Made by a program: the position numbers and the translations under genes
Notes under the pieces: generated by a model
The model's input: only the letters and a program-made list of their open reading frames with translations
What the model was told of the DNA's origin: nothing
Databases searched by the model: none
Part shown: piece after piece, positions 1 through 10,305 of the stretch
Layout of the letters: each line of letters opens with the position of its first letter
Position numbering within the stretch: the first letter of the stretch is position 1
Source: Nocardioides kribbensis
GTDB taxonomy: Bacteria > Actinomycetota > Actinomycetes > Propionibacteriales > Nocardioidaceae
Length of the DNA: 64,000 nt
Reading direction: 5' to 3'
Assembly (NCBI RefSeq): GCF_015070375.1
Contig: NZ_JADCLL010000009.1
Coordinates: 124,001 to 188,000 of the forward strand

Positions 1-1
1 G

Positions 2-325
2 GGCGGTGCCGGCTACACCGCCGCCAAGCACGGCACCCAGGTCGTGACCGAGACCCTGCGCCTGGAGCTCTTCGACCAGCCGGTGCGGGTGTGCGAGATC
101 GCCCCCGGCATGGTCCGCACCGACGAGTTCTCCCTGGTCCGCTTCGACGGCGACCGGGAGAAGGCCGACGCGGTGTACGCCGGGGTCCCCGACCCCCTGG
201 TCGCCGACGACGTCGCCGACGCCATCGTGTGGATGGTGACCCGACCGGCGCACGTCAACATCGACCAGCTGGTCATCCGCCCCCGCGCCCAGGCCGCGCA
301 GCACAAGGTCCACCGCGTCGGCTGA
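2..325 (+). CDS. SDR family oxidoreductase, C-terminal part (truncated by window start)
   Basis: This is the C-terminal 107 residues of a short-chain dehydrogenase/reductase; the N-terminal half, including the nucleotide-binding glycine motif, lies outside the window. The frame opens with the catalytic YxxxK motif (YTAAK, bases 14-28), followed by the usual 'APGMVRTDEF' stretch after the active site. SDRs of this kind reduce or oxidise small carbonyl/alcohol substrates with NAD(P)(H). The tail (AxxVADAIVWMVTRPAHVNIDQLVIRPRAQ) is typical of YdfG-like serine/3-hydroxy acid dehydrogenases. The substrate cannot be read from this fragment. It is followed 33 bp later by a racemase on the same strand. 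Confidence 0.85.
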   Translation, partial: GGAGYTAAKHGTQVVTETLRLELFDQPVRVCEIAPGMVRTDEFSLVRFDGDREKADAVYAGVPDPLVADDVADAIVWMVTRPAHVNIDQLVIRPRAQAAQHKVHRVG

Positions 326-358
326 CGCGCTGCTGCACCGGCTGTCACACTGACCCGC

Positions 359-1048
359 ATGCAGACCATCGGACTCGTCGGCGGCATGAGCTGGGAGAGC
401 AGCGCGGCCTACTACAAGGCGCTCAACCTGGGCGTGGCCCAGCGCCTGGGCGGCCTCTCCTCGGCCAAGGTCGTGCTCTCCTCCCTCGACTTCGCCGAGC
501 TCACGACGCTGCAGGCCCAGGAGCGCTGGGACGAGGTCGCCGCGGTGCTGGTGGCCGCCGCCCAGGGCCTGGAGCGGGCCGGGGCCGACGTGCTGCTGCT
601 GTGCACGACGACTTTCCACCGCGTCGCCGACGAGGTCGCCGCCGCGGTCGACGTGCCGCTGCTGCACCTCGCCGACGTCGTGGCCGAGGCCTGCCTGGCG
701 CGCAAGGTCTCCGAGGTGGGCTTCCTCGGCACGACCTTCACCATGGAGCGCAGCTTCTTCACCGACCGCCTCGCCGACGACGGGCTGACCGTGCACGTGC
801 CCGCCACCGAGCACCACGCCGAGCTGAACCGGATCATCTACGAGGAGCTCGTCCACGGGCGCGTCGAGGACTCCTCGCGCCGCTTCGTGGTCGACCTGAT
901 CTCCCAGCTCTGGGACGCCGGCGCCGGCGGCGTCGTGCTCGGCTGCACCGAGCTGGAGCTGCTCGTGCGCCAGGCCGACTCCGAGCTCCCGGTCTTCCCC
1001 AGCACCACGCTGCACGTCGAGGCCGCCCTCGACCGCGCCCTGGGCTGA
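359..1048 (+). CDS. Aspartate/glutamate racemase family protein
   Basis: This 229-residue cytosolic protein belongs to the PLP-independent Asp/Glu racemase superfamily, in which two cysteines act as acid and base to invert an amino-acid alpha carbon. The N-terminus 'IGLVGGMSWESS' is the family phosphate/carboxylate-binding loop. The two catalytic cysteines are visible as Cys82 (LLLCTTTFH) and Cys196 (VVLGCTELELL), so the enzyme looks intact. Length matches the aspartate racemase branch. The canonical CNTMH first motif is changed to CTTTFH, so substrate preference is uncertain. It may supply D-amino acids for peptidoglycan or degrade them. No partner gene is adjacent. Confidence 0.9.
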   Translation: MQTIGLVGGMSWESSAAYYKALNLGVAQRLGGLSSAKVVLSSLDFAELTTLQAQERWDEVAAVLVAAAQGLERAGADVLLLCTTTFHRVADEVAAAVDVPLLHLADVVAEACLARKVSEVGFLGTTFTMERSFFTDRLADDGLTVHVPATEHHAELNRIIYEELVHGRVEDSSRRFVVDLISQLWDAGAGGVVLGCTELELLVRQADSELPVFPSTTLHVEAALDRALG

Positions 1049-1078
1049 TCCGGCCGGGCTGATCCGGCTGGTCCCGGC

Positions 1079-2440
1079 TCAGGCGGGGTCCTGCGGGGGC
1101 CGCAGCACGACCTCCACCAGCCGCGCGAGGTCGGCGCCGAGGGCCTGCTCGGGCACCCGCACGTGCGTGCCGGCCACGTCGACGTCGTAGACGAAGCGGT
1201 CGGCGCCGCCCGACTCCGCCGCGCGCGCGGCGGCCGCCGCGAGGTCGACGCGCTCGAGCAGCGAGCGGGCCTCGGCCGCGCGCGGGTCGTCGTCGGCGTC
1301 GAGGTCGAGGTCGGCCTCGGCGCGCAGGCCGGCGAAGCCGCCCGTGCGCCGCACCGTCAGCCGACGGCCCGGGTCGGCGCCGCGACCGACCGCACCGTCC
1401 TCCCCCGCGCGGCCGCCACCGGCCCGCGGCGTCACCCCGACCTCCTCCCACGCCGCGCCGACGGCGTCGGCGTGCACCCCGGCCGCAGCGACCGTCGCGG
1501 CCGCGAAGCCGGCGAAGTCGGTGCGCGGACCGACCCGGCCGCCGGTGAGCGCGGCGTACCAGATCGCGCCGGCGCCCTCGGCGCTCGAGCCGCCGACCGC
1601 GACCGCGGCGAGCTGGAAGGCGCGGTTGGGGATGCCGGAGTTGAGGTGGACCCCGCCGTTGTCCTCGCTGGTCTCGACGTAGTCGTCGAGGTGGCCGGGC
1701 TGGGGGTCGGTGCCCAGGCGCGGGTCGTCGTAGGCCGTGCCCGGCGCGCGCATGTCGCGCAGGCCGCGCGCGGCCACCCCGGGCAGGAAGATGTCGGCCC
1801 CGATCAGCCAGTCGGCCTCCTGCGGCGACTGACCGAGCAGGCGCTGCGCGAGGCAGGCGGCGAAGACGTCGGAGACCGACTCGTTGAGGGCACCCGACTG
1901 CCCCTGGTAGACCAGCCCCGCGCTGCGCTCGGTGACCGCGTGGGCCAGCTCGTGGGCGAGCACGTCGACCGCGGCGGTGAAGCGACCGAAGACCTCGCCG
2001 TCGCCGTCGCCGAAGACCAGCTGCGTGCCGTCCCAGAAGGCGTTGGCGTAGTCGCGGCCGTAGTGGACGGTGAGGCTCACCGGCGCGCCGGCGTCGTCGT
2101 AGGAGTCGCGGTGGTAGACGTCGGCGAAGAGCGCCAGCGAGGCCGCGATGCCCGTGGCGGCCTCGTCGACCGCGGGGTCGCCGGTCGCGCCCTCGCCCGC
2201 GCGCCGCACCGGACGGCCCGGAAGCGTGGTCGTGGCCCCGGCGTCGTGCACGGTCCAGGCCGGGGTGGCGCGCGCGGCGAGCGGCGGCGGCGCCGACGCC
2301 GGGCCCGGGCGCGCCGCGCGGAAGCCGGCGTCGAGCGACAACGTCTGCTCCCGGCCGAGCCGGCGCAGCAGGTAGGGCGGCACGAAGCCGCAGCGACGAC
2401 CGGCGCGCGGCCGGGGGGCGGAGGAGGTCCCGAGAGTCAT
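1079..2440 (-). CDS. Protealysin-like M4 metalloprotease with C-terminal emfourin-type inhibitor domain
   Basis: A 453-residue zinc metalloprotease of the thermolysin (M4) family. The start at 2440 was chosen over an upstream in-frame codon because the protein then begins just before 'CGFVPPYLLRRL', the PPxxL-type short propeptide of protealysin-like enzymes, which lack a signal peptide. The zinc/catalytic motif HELAH is at residues 163-167, followed by the GALNESVSD motif holding the third ligand. The last ~95 residues (from 'LTVRRTGGFAGLRAE') do not belong to the peptidase and resemble emfourin, the protein inhibitor of protealysin. In enterobacteria that inhibitor is a separate gene. The fusion suggests a self-restrained protease. 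Without a secretion signal its exit route is unknown. Confidence 0.88.
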   Translation of the reverse strand: MTLGTSSAPRPRAGRRCGFVPPYLLRRLGREQTLSLDAGFRAARPGPASAPPPLAARATPAWTVHDAGATTTLPGRPVRRAGEGATGDPAVDEAATGIAASLALFADVYHRDSYDDAGAPVSLTVHYGRDYANAFWDGTQLVFGDGDGEVFGRFTAAVDVLAHELAHAVTERSAGLVYQGQSGALNESVSDVFAACLAQRLLGQSPQEADWLIGADIFLPGVAARGLRDMRAPGTAYDDPRLGTDPQPGHLDDYVETSEDNGGVHLNSGIPNRAFQLAAVAVGGSSAEGAGAIWYAALTGGRVGPRTDFAGFAAATVAAAGVHADAVGAAWEEVGVTPRAGGGRAGEDGAVGRGADPGRRLTVRRTGGFAGLRAEADLDLDADDDPRAAEARSLLERVDLAAAAARAAESGGADRFVYDVDVAGTHVRVPEQALGADLARLVEVVLRPPQDPA

Positions 2441-2597
2441 CGCCCCAGCGAAGCCCACGCCGCCGACAGTGACAAGGCCCACGTCGCCCGGCGCCGGGAC
2501 AGGAGGATTCCCGCAGCGGGGGTGGGTCCGGGTTTACTTGCCGGCCAGCCGGTCCCCTCGCCCGGTCCCCGCCCTTCCCCTCCCCACGGAGTCCGAC

Positions 2598-4163
2598 GTG
2601 AGCACACCACCCGGTGCCCCGAGCCGCCGCCAGGCGCTCGTCCGCGCGCTCGCCGGGGCGCTCGCCGGGCTGCTCGTGGTGGGCGGGCTGGTGTCGTGCC
2701 GTGAGGCCCCGGAGCGCGCCGACGGCGACCCGGCCACGGGCACCGCGGTCACCGACGTCGCCGACGCCCGGGGCACCCGCCCCAACATCGTCCTGCTCAG
2801 CTCCGACGACCAGACCGACACCGAGCTGGAGCACATGCCGCTGACGCGGAGCCTGCTCGCCGAGGCGGGCACGGAGTTCACCGACGCGATCAGCCCGCAC
2901 CCGCTGTGCTGCCCGGCGCGCGCGGAGATCCTCACCGGGGAGTACGCCCAGAACAACGGCGTGCGCCACAACCGCGGGGCCTACGGCGGCTACCAGGCCT
3001 TCGCCCGCCACAACACCGAGCAGAACCTCGCGGCCTGGCTGCACGACGCCGGCTACCGCACCGGGTTCGTCGGCAAGACGCTGAACTCCTACACCGCGAG
3101 CTCGCGCCGGATGCGCGGCTGGGACTACTGGAGCCCGACGATCGCCGACACCTACCGCTACTACGGCACGCGCTTCTACGACGACGGGCGCCCGCGCACC
3201 TACGACGGCTACGTCGCCGACGTGGTGCGCGACCAGGCCGTCGACCTGGTCGAGCGCTGGTCGGCCGGCGACCGGCCGTTCTTCGTCTGGGCCTCCCACG
3301 TGGGCCCCCACGACGCCACCGAGAGCGACGGCACGTGGGGCCCGCCCGTGCCGGCCGAGCGCCACCGCGGCCTCTTCTCCGACGTCGGGCTGCCCAGCGC
3401 CGACGACCCGTCCTTCGACGAGCCCGACACCTCCGACAAGCCCCCCGCCGTGCGCCGCGGCCGCGACGGCGTGCCGGTGCGCACCGAGTGGTACCGCGAC
3501 CGGCTGCGCAGCCTGCAGGCCGTCGACGAGGCCAACGCGGCCGTCATCGAGGCCCTCGACCGCGCCGGGGAGCTCGACGACACCGTGGTCGTCTACGTCT
3601 CCGACAACGGCTTCCTCACCGGCCAGCACCGCATCTACGGCAAGAACTACCCCTACGAGGAGGACCTCCAGGTCCCCTTCGTGCTGCGCGGTCCGGGCGT
3701 GCCGGGCGGCACGACGAGCGGCGAGACGGCCACCATCGTCGACCTGGCCCCCACCTTCCTCGACCTGGCCGGGGTGCTCGGCGCCGTGCGCTCCGCCGGG
3801 CACACCGACGGTGAGTCGCTGCTGCCCGCGCTGCGGGGCGGCTCACTGGGCGCCACCAGCCTCATCCAGGCCGGCACCTCCGGGCGCCGCGAGCTGCGGG
3901 CCTTCGGCTGGTCCTTCCGCGGGGTCCGCACGCCCCGCTTCACGTGGGTGCGGTGGTGGGACGGCGCGGAGGAGCTCTACGACCGCGAGCTCGACCCCTT
4001 CCAGGAGAGCAACCTCGTCGGGCCCGACGGCCAGGTGGGCGACCCGGCGTACGCCGCGGTGCGTGAGGAGCTGGAGCGGCGCTACCGCGCGCTGCGCTGG
4101 TGCCGCGGCGTCGCGGAGTGCGAGCGGCAGGACTTCGGGCCCGAGCCCGCGCCGGCGTCCTGA
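2598..4163 (+). CDS. Sulfatase family lipoprotein
   Basis: A 521-residue arylsulfatase-type hydrolase, expected to cleave sulfate esters at the outer face of the membrane. The GTG at 2598 gives a compact N-terminus with a basic SRRQ segment, a hydrophobic stretch and a lipobox LVSC (Cys34), so it should be a lipoprotein. Mature sequence starts with 'PNIVLLSSDDQTD', the metal-binding aspartate pair. The formylglycine signature is CCPAR with Cys104 as the residue to be oxidised, followed by AEILTG. Further metal and substrate motifs (VYVSDNGFLTGQH, KNYPYEEDLQVPF) are present. A formylglycine-generating enzyme is not in the window. Substrate is unknown; sulfated glycans are typical. Confidence 0.9.
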   Translation: MSTPPGAPSRRQALVRALAGALAGLLVVGGLVSCREAPERADGDPATGTAVTDVADARGTRPNIVLLSSDDQTDTELEHMPLTRSLLAEAGTEFTDAISPHPLCCPARAEILTGEYAQNNGVRHNRGAYGGYQAFARHNTEQNLAAWLHDAGYRTGFVGKTLNSYTASSRRMRGWDYWSPTIADTYRYYGTRFYDDGRPRTYDGYVADVVRDQAVDLVERWSAGDRPFFVWASHVGPHDATESDGTWGPPVPAERHRGLFSDVGLPSADDPSFDEPDTSDKPPAVRRGRDGVPVRTEWYRDRLRSLQAVDEANAAVIEALDRAGELDDTVVVYVSDNGFLTGQHRIYGKNYPYEEDLQVPFVLRGPGVPGGTTSGETATIVDLAPTFLDLAGVLGAVRSAGHTDGESLLPALRGGSLGATSLIQAGTSGRRELRAFGWSFRGVRTPRFTWVRWWDGAEELYDRELDPFQESNLVGPDGQVGDPAYAAVREELERRYRALRWCRGVAECERQDFGPEPAPAS

Positions 4164-4194
4164 GCGCGGGCCCGCGCCGGCTCCGCAGAGCAGG

Positions 4195-4665
4195 TCAGGA
4201 GGGCACGCGGTCGGGCGGGAAGCCGCCCGTGGCGACCGGGCCCCAGCCCGTCACGGTGATGCGCAGCAGCGACTTGCCCTGACGGCGCATCGCCTCCCGG
4301 TACTCCTCCCAGTCGGAGTGCTCGCCGGCGATGCAGCGGAAGTACTCCACCAGGCCGTCCTCGGCCTCCTGGCTGGGCATGTCGAGCACCTCGGCGGTGC
4401 CGTCGACCTGCACCCACGGCCCGTCCCAGTCGTCGGAGTGGACCAGCACCGTCGCGGCGGGGTTGCGGCGCAGGTTGGTGGCCTTGGCGCGCGAGGGGTA
4501 GGTCGAGATGACGATGCGGCCCTCGGCGTCGACGCCCCCGGTGACCGGCGAGATCTGCGGCCGGCCGTCGGACTTGGTCGTCATCAGCGTCAGGTGGTGG
4601 CGGGTGCGCACGAAGTCGAGCAGCTGCTCGCGGTCGACCCGGTCGGTGGTGGCGATGTTCGGCAT
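4195..4665 (-). CDS. PPOX-class F420-dependent oxidoreductase
   Basis: A 156-residue split beta-barrel protein of the pyridoxamine-5'-phosphate-oxidase-like superfamily. The pattern LLDFVRTRHHLTLMTTKSDGRPQISPV, then 'YPSRAKATNLRRNPAATVLV', fits the actinobacterial F420-binding branch rather than the FMN PNPOx branch. Such proteins reduce enones, quinones or biliverdin-like substrates with F420H2, or act as cofactor-binding chaperones. The conserved AKxxNLRRNP segment contributes to phosphate binding of the cofactor. It is a single gene, convergent with the sulfatase upstream. The physiological substrate cannot be deduced. Confidence 0.88.
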   Translation of the reverse strand: MPNIATTDRVDREQLLDFVRTRHHLTLMTTKSDGRPQISPVTGGVDAEGRIVISTYPSRAKATNLRRNPAATVLVHSDDWDGPWVQVDGTAEVLDMPSQEAEDGLVEYFRCIAGEHSDWEEYREAMRRQGKSLLRITVTGWGPVATGGFPPDRVPS

Positions 4666-4713
4666 GGCGCCAGCCTAGGCGGGGCGATCACGCGACCGGG
4701 AGCGTCACGGACG

Positions 4714-4760
4714 CCGTGGGGTGCTGGGTGTCGTGGGGTGCCGTGGGGTGTCGTGGGCGA
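4714..4760 (+). repeat. G-rich tandem decamer repeat (potential G-quadruplex)
   Basis: Near-tandem 10-bp units with the core CGTGGGGTG occur at 4714, 4731, 4741 and, degenerately, at 4751. The plus strand holds five runs of three or four guanines (4718-4721, 4726-4728, 4735-4738, 4745-4748, 4755-4757) separated by loops of 4-6 nt. This satisfies a simple G-quadruplex pattern. It lies directly ahead of the putative start at 4771. Confidence 0.6.
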
Positions 4761-4770
4761 CGATGGGGCG

Positions 4771-5868
4771 GTGGCAGCGAGGAGCAGGGCGGGCGGGACC
4801 GGCGGCAGGACCGGGCCCAGGACCGGGGGACGTCGCGGCGCAGCGGGTCGCGAGGGCGCACCGGTGCGGGTGACGGTGGTCGGCGACCCGGTGGCCGGCG
4901 CCGCAGCGGGCGAGCCCGCTGCCGAGGCCGCTGCCGAGCCCGCTGCCGAGCACACCGTGGAGGTGCCGGCGGCGACGACGCTGGCGGCGCTGCTCCCCCA
5001 GGTCGTGTCGCCGGTCGCCGCGGGCGGCGCCGACGTGGTCCTGCTGCTGCGCCACGGCGGCGACTGGCTGGGGATGCACAGCGCGACCACGGGCACGCGG
5101 GTGCTCCGCGACCCCGAGCGCACCGTGGCCGAGCTCGACCCCCCGCGGGTCCGCCTCGAGCCGTGGCCCGGCGTCGACGCGTCGCTGCTGCTGGAGGAGC
5201 TCGCCCTGGGCCGACTGCCGGACCGCGCCGCCCTCGCCGGCGGTGCCGGCGACGGGTGGCGGCGTCGCTGGGAGGCCGAGGAGCGGGCGCTCGGCACGGT
5301 CGACGGCACCGCCCGGCTGCTCGACGCCGACGTCGTGGAGGCCCTGGCCGACGTCGGTGCGACGGTGCTCGCCCACGGCCCGGGCCACGCGCGGGTCGAG
5401 GACGCCGCCGGGTCGTCGTACGTCGTGCGCTGCGACCGCCAGGGCGGTGCGGTCTCCCGCCTCGACGCCGATGGCCTCGAGCACCCGGTCGCCGCGGTCG
5501 CCACACGGCCGAGCAGCCGGGCGGGCACCGGGTCGGACGCCGGGGCCGAGGCCGGGGGGCCGACCGCGCGACGTGCCCTGGCCGCGACGCTCGCGGCCCT
5601 GCTGGGCACGACGTGGCGCGAGCAGCGTGGCCTGGAGCCGGCCCCGCCGCCTGCGCCGACGCGCGACACCCGGGTCGAGGTGGCCCGCGGCGGCGGGGTC
5701 TGGGGCTGGTCGTGGAGCGACGCCGCGGGGCGCCACGAGGGCCGCTTCGCGGCCGACGGGGCGATGGCCGCCGCGACGGCGGCGTACGCCCGGCTGGAGC
5801 CCGCCGACGTCGTCGCGCACCTCACAGCCCCCGCCGCCGATGGGGGCGGGGACCCCTCGCGGCCCTAG
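4771..5868 (+). CDS. Hypothetical protein upstream of typA
   Basis: I do not recognise this 365-residue protein. The frame shows strong third-position GC from about 4860 to the stop at 5868. The N-terminal 30 residues (Arg/Gly-rich) are doubtful, and a later GTG at 4864 starting 'VRVTVVGDP' is a credible alternative. Residues ~30-120 resemble a small ubiquitin-like/beta-grasp segment (HTVEVPAATTLAALLPQV), as seen in EsaB/YukD-type or EccD N-termini, but that is only a guess from pattern. The middle is Ala/Arg/Gly-rich and the C-terminus ('GVWGWSWSDAAGRHEGRFAADGAMAAA') looks like a folded domain. No membrane segment is evident. It may be co-expressed with typA, whose promoter overlaps its stop codon. 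Confidence 0.55.
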   Translation: MAARSRAGGTGGRTGPRTGGRRGAAGREGAPVRVTVVGDPVAGAAAGEPAAEAAAEPAAEHTVEVPAATTLAALLPQVVSPVAAGGADVVLLLRHGGDWLGMHSATTGTRVLRDPERTVAELDPPRVRLEPWPGVDASLLLEELALGRLPDRAALAGGAGDGWRRRWEAEERALGTVDGTARLLDADVVEALADVGATVLAHGPGHARVEDAAGSSYVVRCDRQGGAVSRLDADGLEHPVAAVATRPSSRAGTGSDAGAEAGGPTARRALAATLAALLGTTWREQRGLEPAPPPAPTRDTRVEVARGGGVWGWSWSDAAGRHEGRFAADGAMAAATAAYARLEPADVVAHLTAPAADGGGDPSRP

Positions 5869-5871
5869 AAT
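5866..5871 (+). promoter_or_regulatory. Putative -10 hexamer of typA
   Basis: TAGAAT matches the TANAAT-type actinobacterial -10 box and overlaps the TAG stop of the preceding gene. A start site near 5878 would leave a leader of about 48 nt that contains GGAAGTG, 8-12 nt before the typA ATG. No clear -35 is seen. Confidence 0.45.
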
Positions 5872-5925
5872 CGAGGAGGCTCCATCGGGGCCCCTCGACT
5901 CCCACCGGAAGTGACGACGCACCGA

Positions 5926-7821
<1,896 letters not shown>

Positions 7822-7844
7822 GCACCCGCCACCCCGCTCCACCC

Positions 7845-7884
7845 CCGAGGGCCCGCTCCGTCTCACGACGGGGCGGGCCCTCGG
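7845..7884 (+). terminator. Rho-independent-like terminator after typA
   Basis: 16-bp arms (7845-7860 and 7869-7884) of sequence CCGAGGGCCCGCTCCG pair with a single G-U and enclose an 8-nt loop. There is no U-tract, as usual in actinobacteria. It sits 24 bp after the typA stop and also ahead of the convergent minus-strand gene end, so it may stop transcription from both sides. Confidence 0.8.
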
Positions 7885-7907
7885 TGCGTGACCGGACCCG
7901 CTGAGGC

Positions 7908-8336
7908 TCAGGTCCGACCGCGTTCCCGAGGGATCTCGGCGACGAGCGTGAGGATCTGGATGATGCCGACGCCGCCCACGATGAAGGCGAGGTAGAGCCG
8001 GTCCCCGGCAGCGCCCGCGTCGGGAAGCCAGGCCTCGGTCTGCGTGCCGGTCCACACGTCGCACACCAGCGCGGGCGCCGCGAACGCGAGCACCGTGTGG
8101 GCCCGCCAGGGCGCCGGCACGGAGAGCAGCCGGAGCAGCGCCAGGACCACGACCGCGAACCCCGCGGTCCCGAGGGCCAGCCAGGCCCACCAGATCCCGA
8201 GCGGGTCCTCCGGCTCCGCGGGCAGCGGGAACGCGAGCCGGAACAGCGCGGCGAAGCCCGCCCAGGCCACCACGGACAGCACGCAGACGGTACCGATCGT
8301 GGTCACGTAGCGGCGGCGGGTCAGGGTCGTCTCCAT
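7908..8336 (-). CDS. Small integral membrane protein, unknown function
   Basis: A 142-residue protein with about four predicted membrane helices ('TTIGTVCVLSVVAWAGFAALF', 'WWAWLALGTAGFAVVVLALL', 'HTVLAFAAPALVCD', 'LAFIVGGVGIIQILTLV'). The start at 8336 (METTLTRRR) is supported by a GAGGAGG ribosome site 4-10 nt upstream. A basic N-terminus suggests Nin orientation. I recognise no family. It is a monocistronic gene convergent with typA and divergent from the DUF4397 gene. Confidence 0.75.
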   Translation of the reverse strand: METTLTRRRYVTTIGTVCVLSVVAWAGFAALFRLAFPLPAEPEDPLGIWWAWLALGTAGFAVVVLALLRLLSVPAPWRAHTVLAFAAPALVCDVWTGTQTEAWLPDAGAAGDRLYLAFIVGGVGIIQILTLVAEIPRERGRT

Positions 8337-8659
8337 CGGGCCTCCTCGAGGGGTGTCGTCTAGCAGCACGCGGTGCGGTGGCGGGATGTTAGCCGCCCGG
8401 CGCTGGTCGTTCCAGGTCTCGATCCGACGGGACCGGCCCGGGGCCCGGCCGTGCGGTCGGGACCCCGGGCGCCGGGCAGCGAGCAGGCATGAAAACCCGG
8501 GGTACGGGGTATGTCACGTACCGTGGTGCCTGGTGACCACCGCGCCGACCCTTCACGGGCGCGCGCGGTCGCCGCCAGGCCGGGCCGGGGGGACCAGCTG
8601 CACCGACTCCTCGACGTCTCGACGCCGCACGACCGTCAGCCAACGCTCGAGGAGCACCT
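8337..8659. other. Intergenic region (323 bp) between divergent genes
   Basis: No credible gene is seen. The segment around 8485-8545 is less GC-rich and contains an inverted repeat GGTACG...CGTACC with a 10-nt spacer (within 8498-8522), which could be an operator or a small hairpin in the leader of the DUF4397-sortase operon. A GAGGAG ribosome site precedes the GTG at 8660. Confidence 0.5.
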
Positions 8660-9574
8660 GTGAGCCCGCACCGCCGTCCCCGCACCGCCCGAACCGCCCC
8701 GGCCCGGACCGTCCTGGCCACGCTGGCCCTCGGAGCCGTCGCGGCCACCACGCTGGCGCCGAGCGCCACCGCCGCCCCCTCGACGGCGGGCAACGGCCCC
8801 GCCGCCAAGGCCCCCGCCACCACCGGCTGGCTGCGCCTGGGCCACCTCAGCCCCGGCACCGGCGACGCCGACGTGCGGGTGCTGCCCCTCGACGACGGCA
8901 GCCGGCTCAACCTCACCGACGTCCCCTACGGCGAGGTCTCCGACTTCCAGCGCCTCCCGGCCGGCCGCTACCGCATCGCCTTCCGCGAGGCCGGCCAGCC
9001 GCTCTCGGCCAAGCCCATGGTGGCCCGGCTCGTCGAGGTCGACCCGGGCTCGGCGGCCACCGTCGTCGCCACCGGCCGCGGCGAGTCGCTGCGCACCGAG
9101 GTCATCGACGACGACCTCACCCCGCCGCCCGCCGGGCAGGCCAAGGTCAGGCTGGTCTCCGGCGTCGGCGACAACGGCCCGGTCTCCGCGGCCGTCGTCG
9201 GCGGCCCGGTCATCGCCGAGGACGTCGCCACCGGCGGCTCCACCCCCTACGCCAACGTCGCGGCGCAGACCTGGCAGGTCGACGTCGCCTCCGGCTCCGA
9301 CATGCCCACCACCGGCAAGGTCGCGGTGAAGGCCGGCGGCGTCTACACCCTCCTCGTCGTCGACGGGGCCGACGGCGGCGTCGAGATCAAGGCCCTCCAG
9401 GACAGCGGCAGCGCGGCCACCATGCCCTCCGGCGGCGTCGACACCGGCGCCGGTGGCCTCGCCCCCACCGCAGGCGCCCCGACCGACCTGACCGCGCCCG
9501 CCGCGGGCGTCCTGGCCGCCCTCGCCGCGCTGGGCGGCCTCGTGCTGCTGCGCCGCGGACGCGCCACCGCCTGA
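8660..9574 (+). CDS. Secreted DUF4397 domain protein with C-terminal membrane anchor
   Basis: A 304-residue exported protein. A basic N-terminus and hydrophobic segment ending 'SATAAPSTA' form a Sec signal peptide of about 40 residues. The body carries DUF4397 repeats: 'GWLRLGHLSPGTGDADVRVLPLDDGS' and 'AKVRLVSGVGDNGPVSAAVVGG', a beta-sandwich type found in bacterial surface proteins. The C-terminus has a Gly/Thr/Pro linker, one transmembrane helix ('AGVLAALAALGGLVLL') and a short RRGR tail. This is the layout of a sorted protein, but no LPXTG-like motif is obvious before the helix. A sortase follows 62 bp downstream, so the two probably form a surface-display pair. Confidence 0.88.
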   Translation: MSPHRRPRTARTAPARTVLATLALGAVAATTLAPSATAAPSTAGNGPAAKAPATTGWLRLGHLSPGTGDADVRVLPLDDGSRLNLTDVPYGEVSDFQRLPAGRYRIAFREAGQPLSAKPMVARLVEVDPGSAATVVATGRGESLRTEVIDDDLTPPPAGQAKVRLVSGVGDNGPVSAAVVGGPVIAEDVATGGSTPYANVAAQTWQVDVASGSDMPTTGKVAVKAGGVYTLLVVDGADGGVEIKALQDSGSAATMPSGGVDTGAGGLAPTAGAPTDLTAPAAGVLAALAALGGLVLLRRGRATA

Positions 9575-9636
9575 CCGATCCCGCCGGTCCCCCGACCGGC
9601 GCCCGCCCCCCGCACCGCCGACCCCGAGGCCGACCT

Positions 9637-10305
9637 GTGAGCTCCCGCCCCGTCGCACGCCGCGCCGCCGCGGTGACGCTGCTCGTCGTCGCGGGCGTCG
9701 CGGCGCTGGTCGCCGTACGGGCCGGGGACGGACCGCAGGCGGCGTCCTCGCCGGCCGCTGCCGTGCCCTCCGCTGCCGCCGACCCGACCGCCCCGACCGC
9801 CCCGTCGGGCTCCTCCGCGCCGTCGTCGGGTGCCTCGACGATCCCGGTGCAGGGGGCCACGGCGGCGCGACCGGTGGAGGTGCGGGTGCCGCGCCTGGGG
9901 ATCGTCTCGCGCCTCGACGACCTCGCCGTGGTCGCCGACGGCACCCTGGAGCGCCCGCCGCGCTGGCAGGTGGCGGGCTGGTACGCCGCCGGCCCGCGGC
10001 CCGGCGAGACCGGCCCCGCGGTGATCGCGGGGCACGTCGACTCCCCCACCGGGCCCGCGGTGTTCACCGGGCTCGAGGCGCTGCGCCCCGGCGACGTGGT
10101 CGAGGTGCTGGGCGACGACGGCACCACCACCACCTTCACCGTCGACCGGCTCGCCACCGCCCCCAAGGACGCCTTCCCCACCCGCGCCGTCTACGGCCAG
10201 ACCCCCGACGCGCAGCTGCGGCTGATCACCTGCGACGGCGCCTACGTCGCCGACGCGGGCGGCTACCAGGACAACCTCATCGTCTTCGCCACCGAGCGCG
10301 CCTGA
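9637..10305 (+). CDS. Class F sortase
   Basis: A 222-residue extracytoplasmic cysteine transpeptidase. The GTG start gives an N-terminal membrane anchor (residues ~10-30), then a Ser/Pro/Ala-rich spacer and a sortase beta-barrel beginning 'RPVEVRVPRLGIVSRL'. Catalytic His133 (VIAGHVDS) and Cys199 (LRLITCDG) are present; the C-terminal 'QDNLIVFA' strand follows. Length and the LITC signature fit class F, the actinobacterial sortase group usually found beside DUF4397 proteins. Its stop overlaps the next start by one base (TGATG), so the downstream glucanase is translationally coupled. Confidence 0.92.
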   Translation: MSSRPVARRAAAVTLLVVAGVAALVAVRAGDGPQAASSPAAAVPSAAADPTAPTAPSGSSAPSSGASTIPVQGATAARPVEVRVPRLGIVSRLDDLAVVADGTLERPPRWQVAGWYAAGPRPGETGPAVIAGHVDSPTGPAVFTGLEALRPGDVVEVLGDDGTTTTFTVDRLATAPKDAFPTRAVYGQTPDAQLRLITCDGAYVADAGGYQDNLIVFATERA

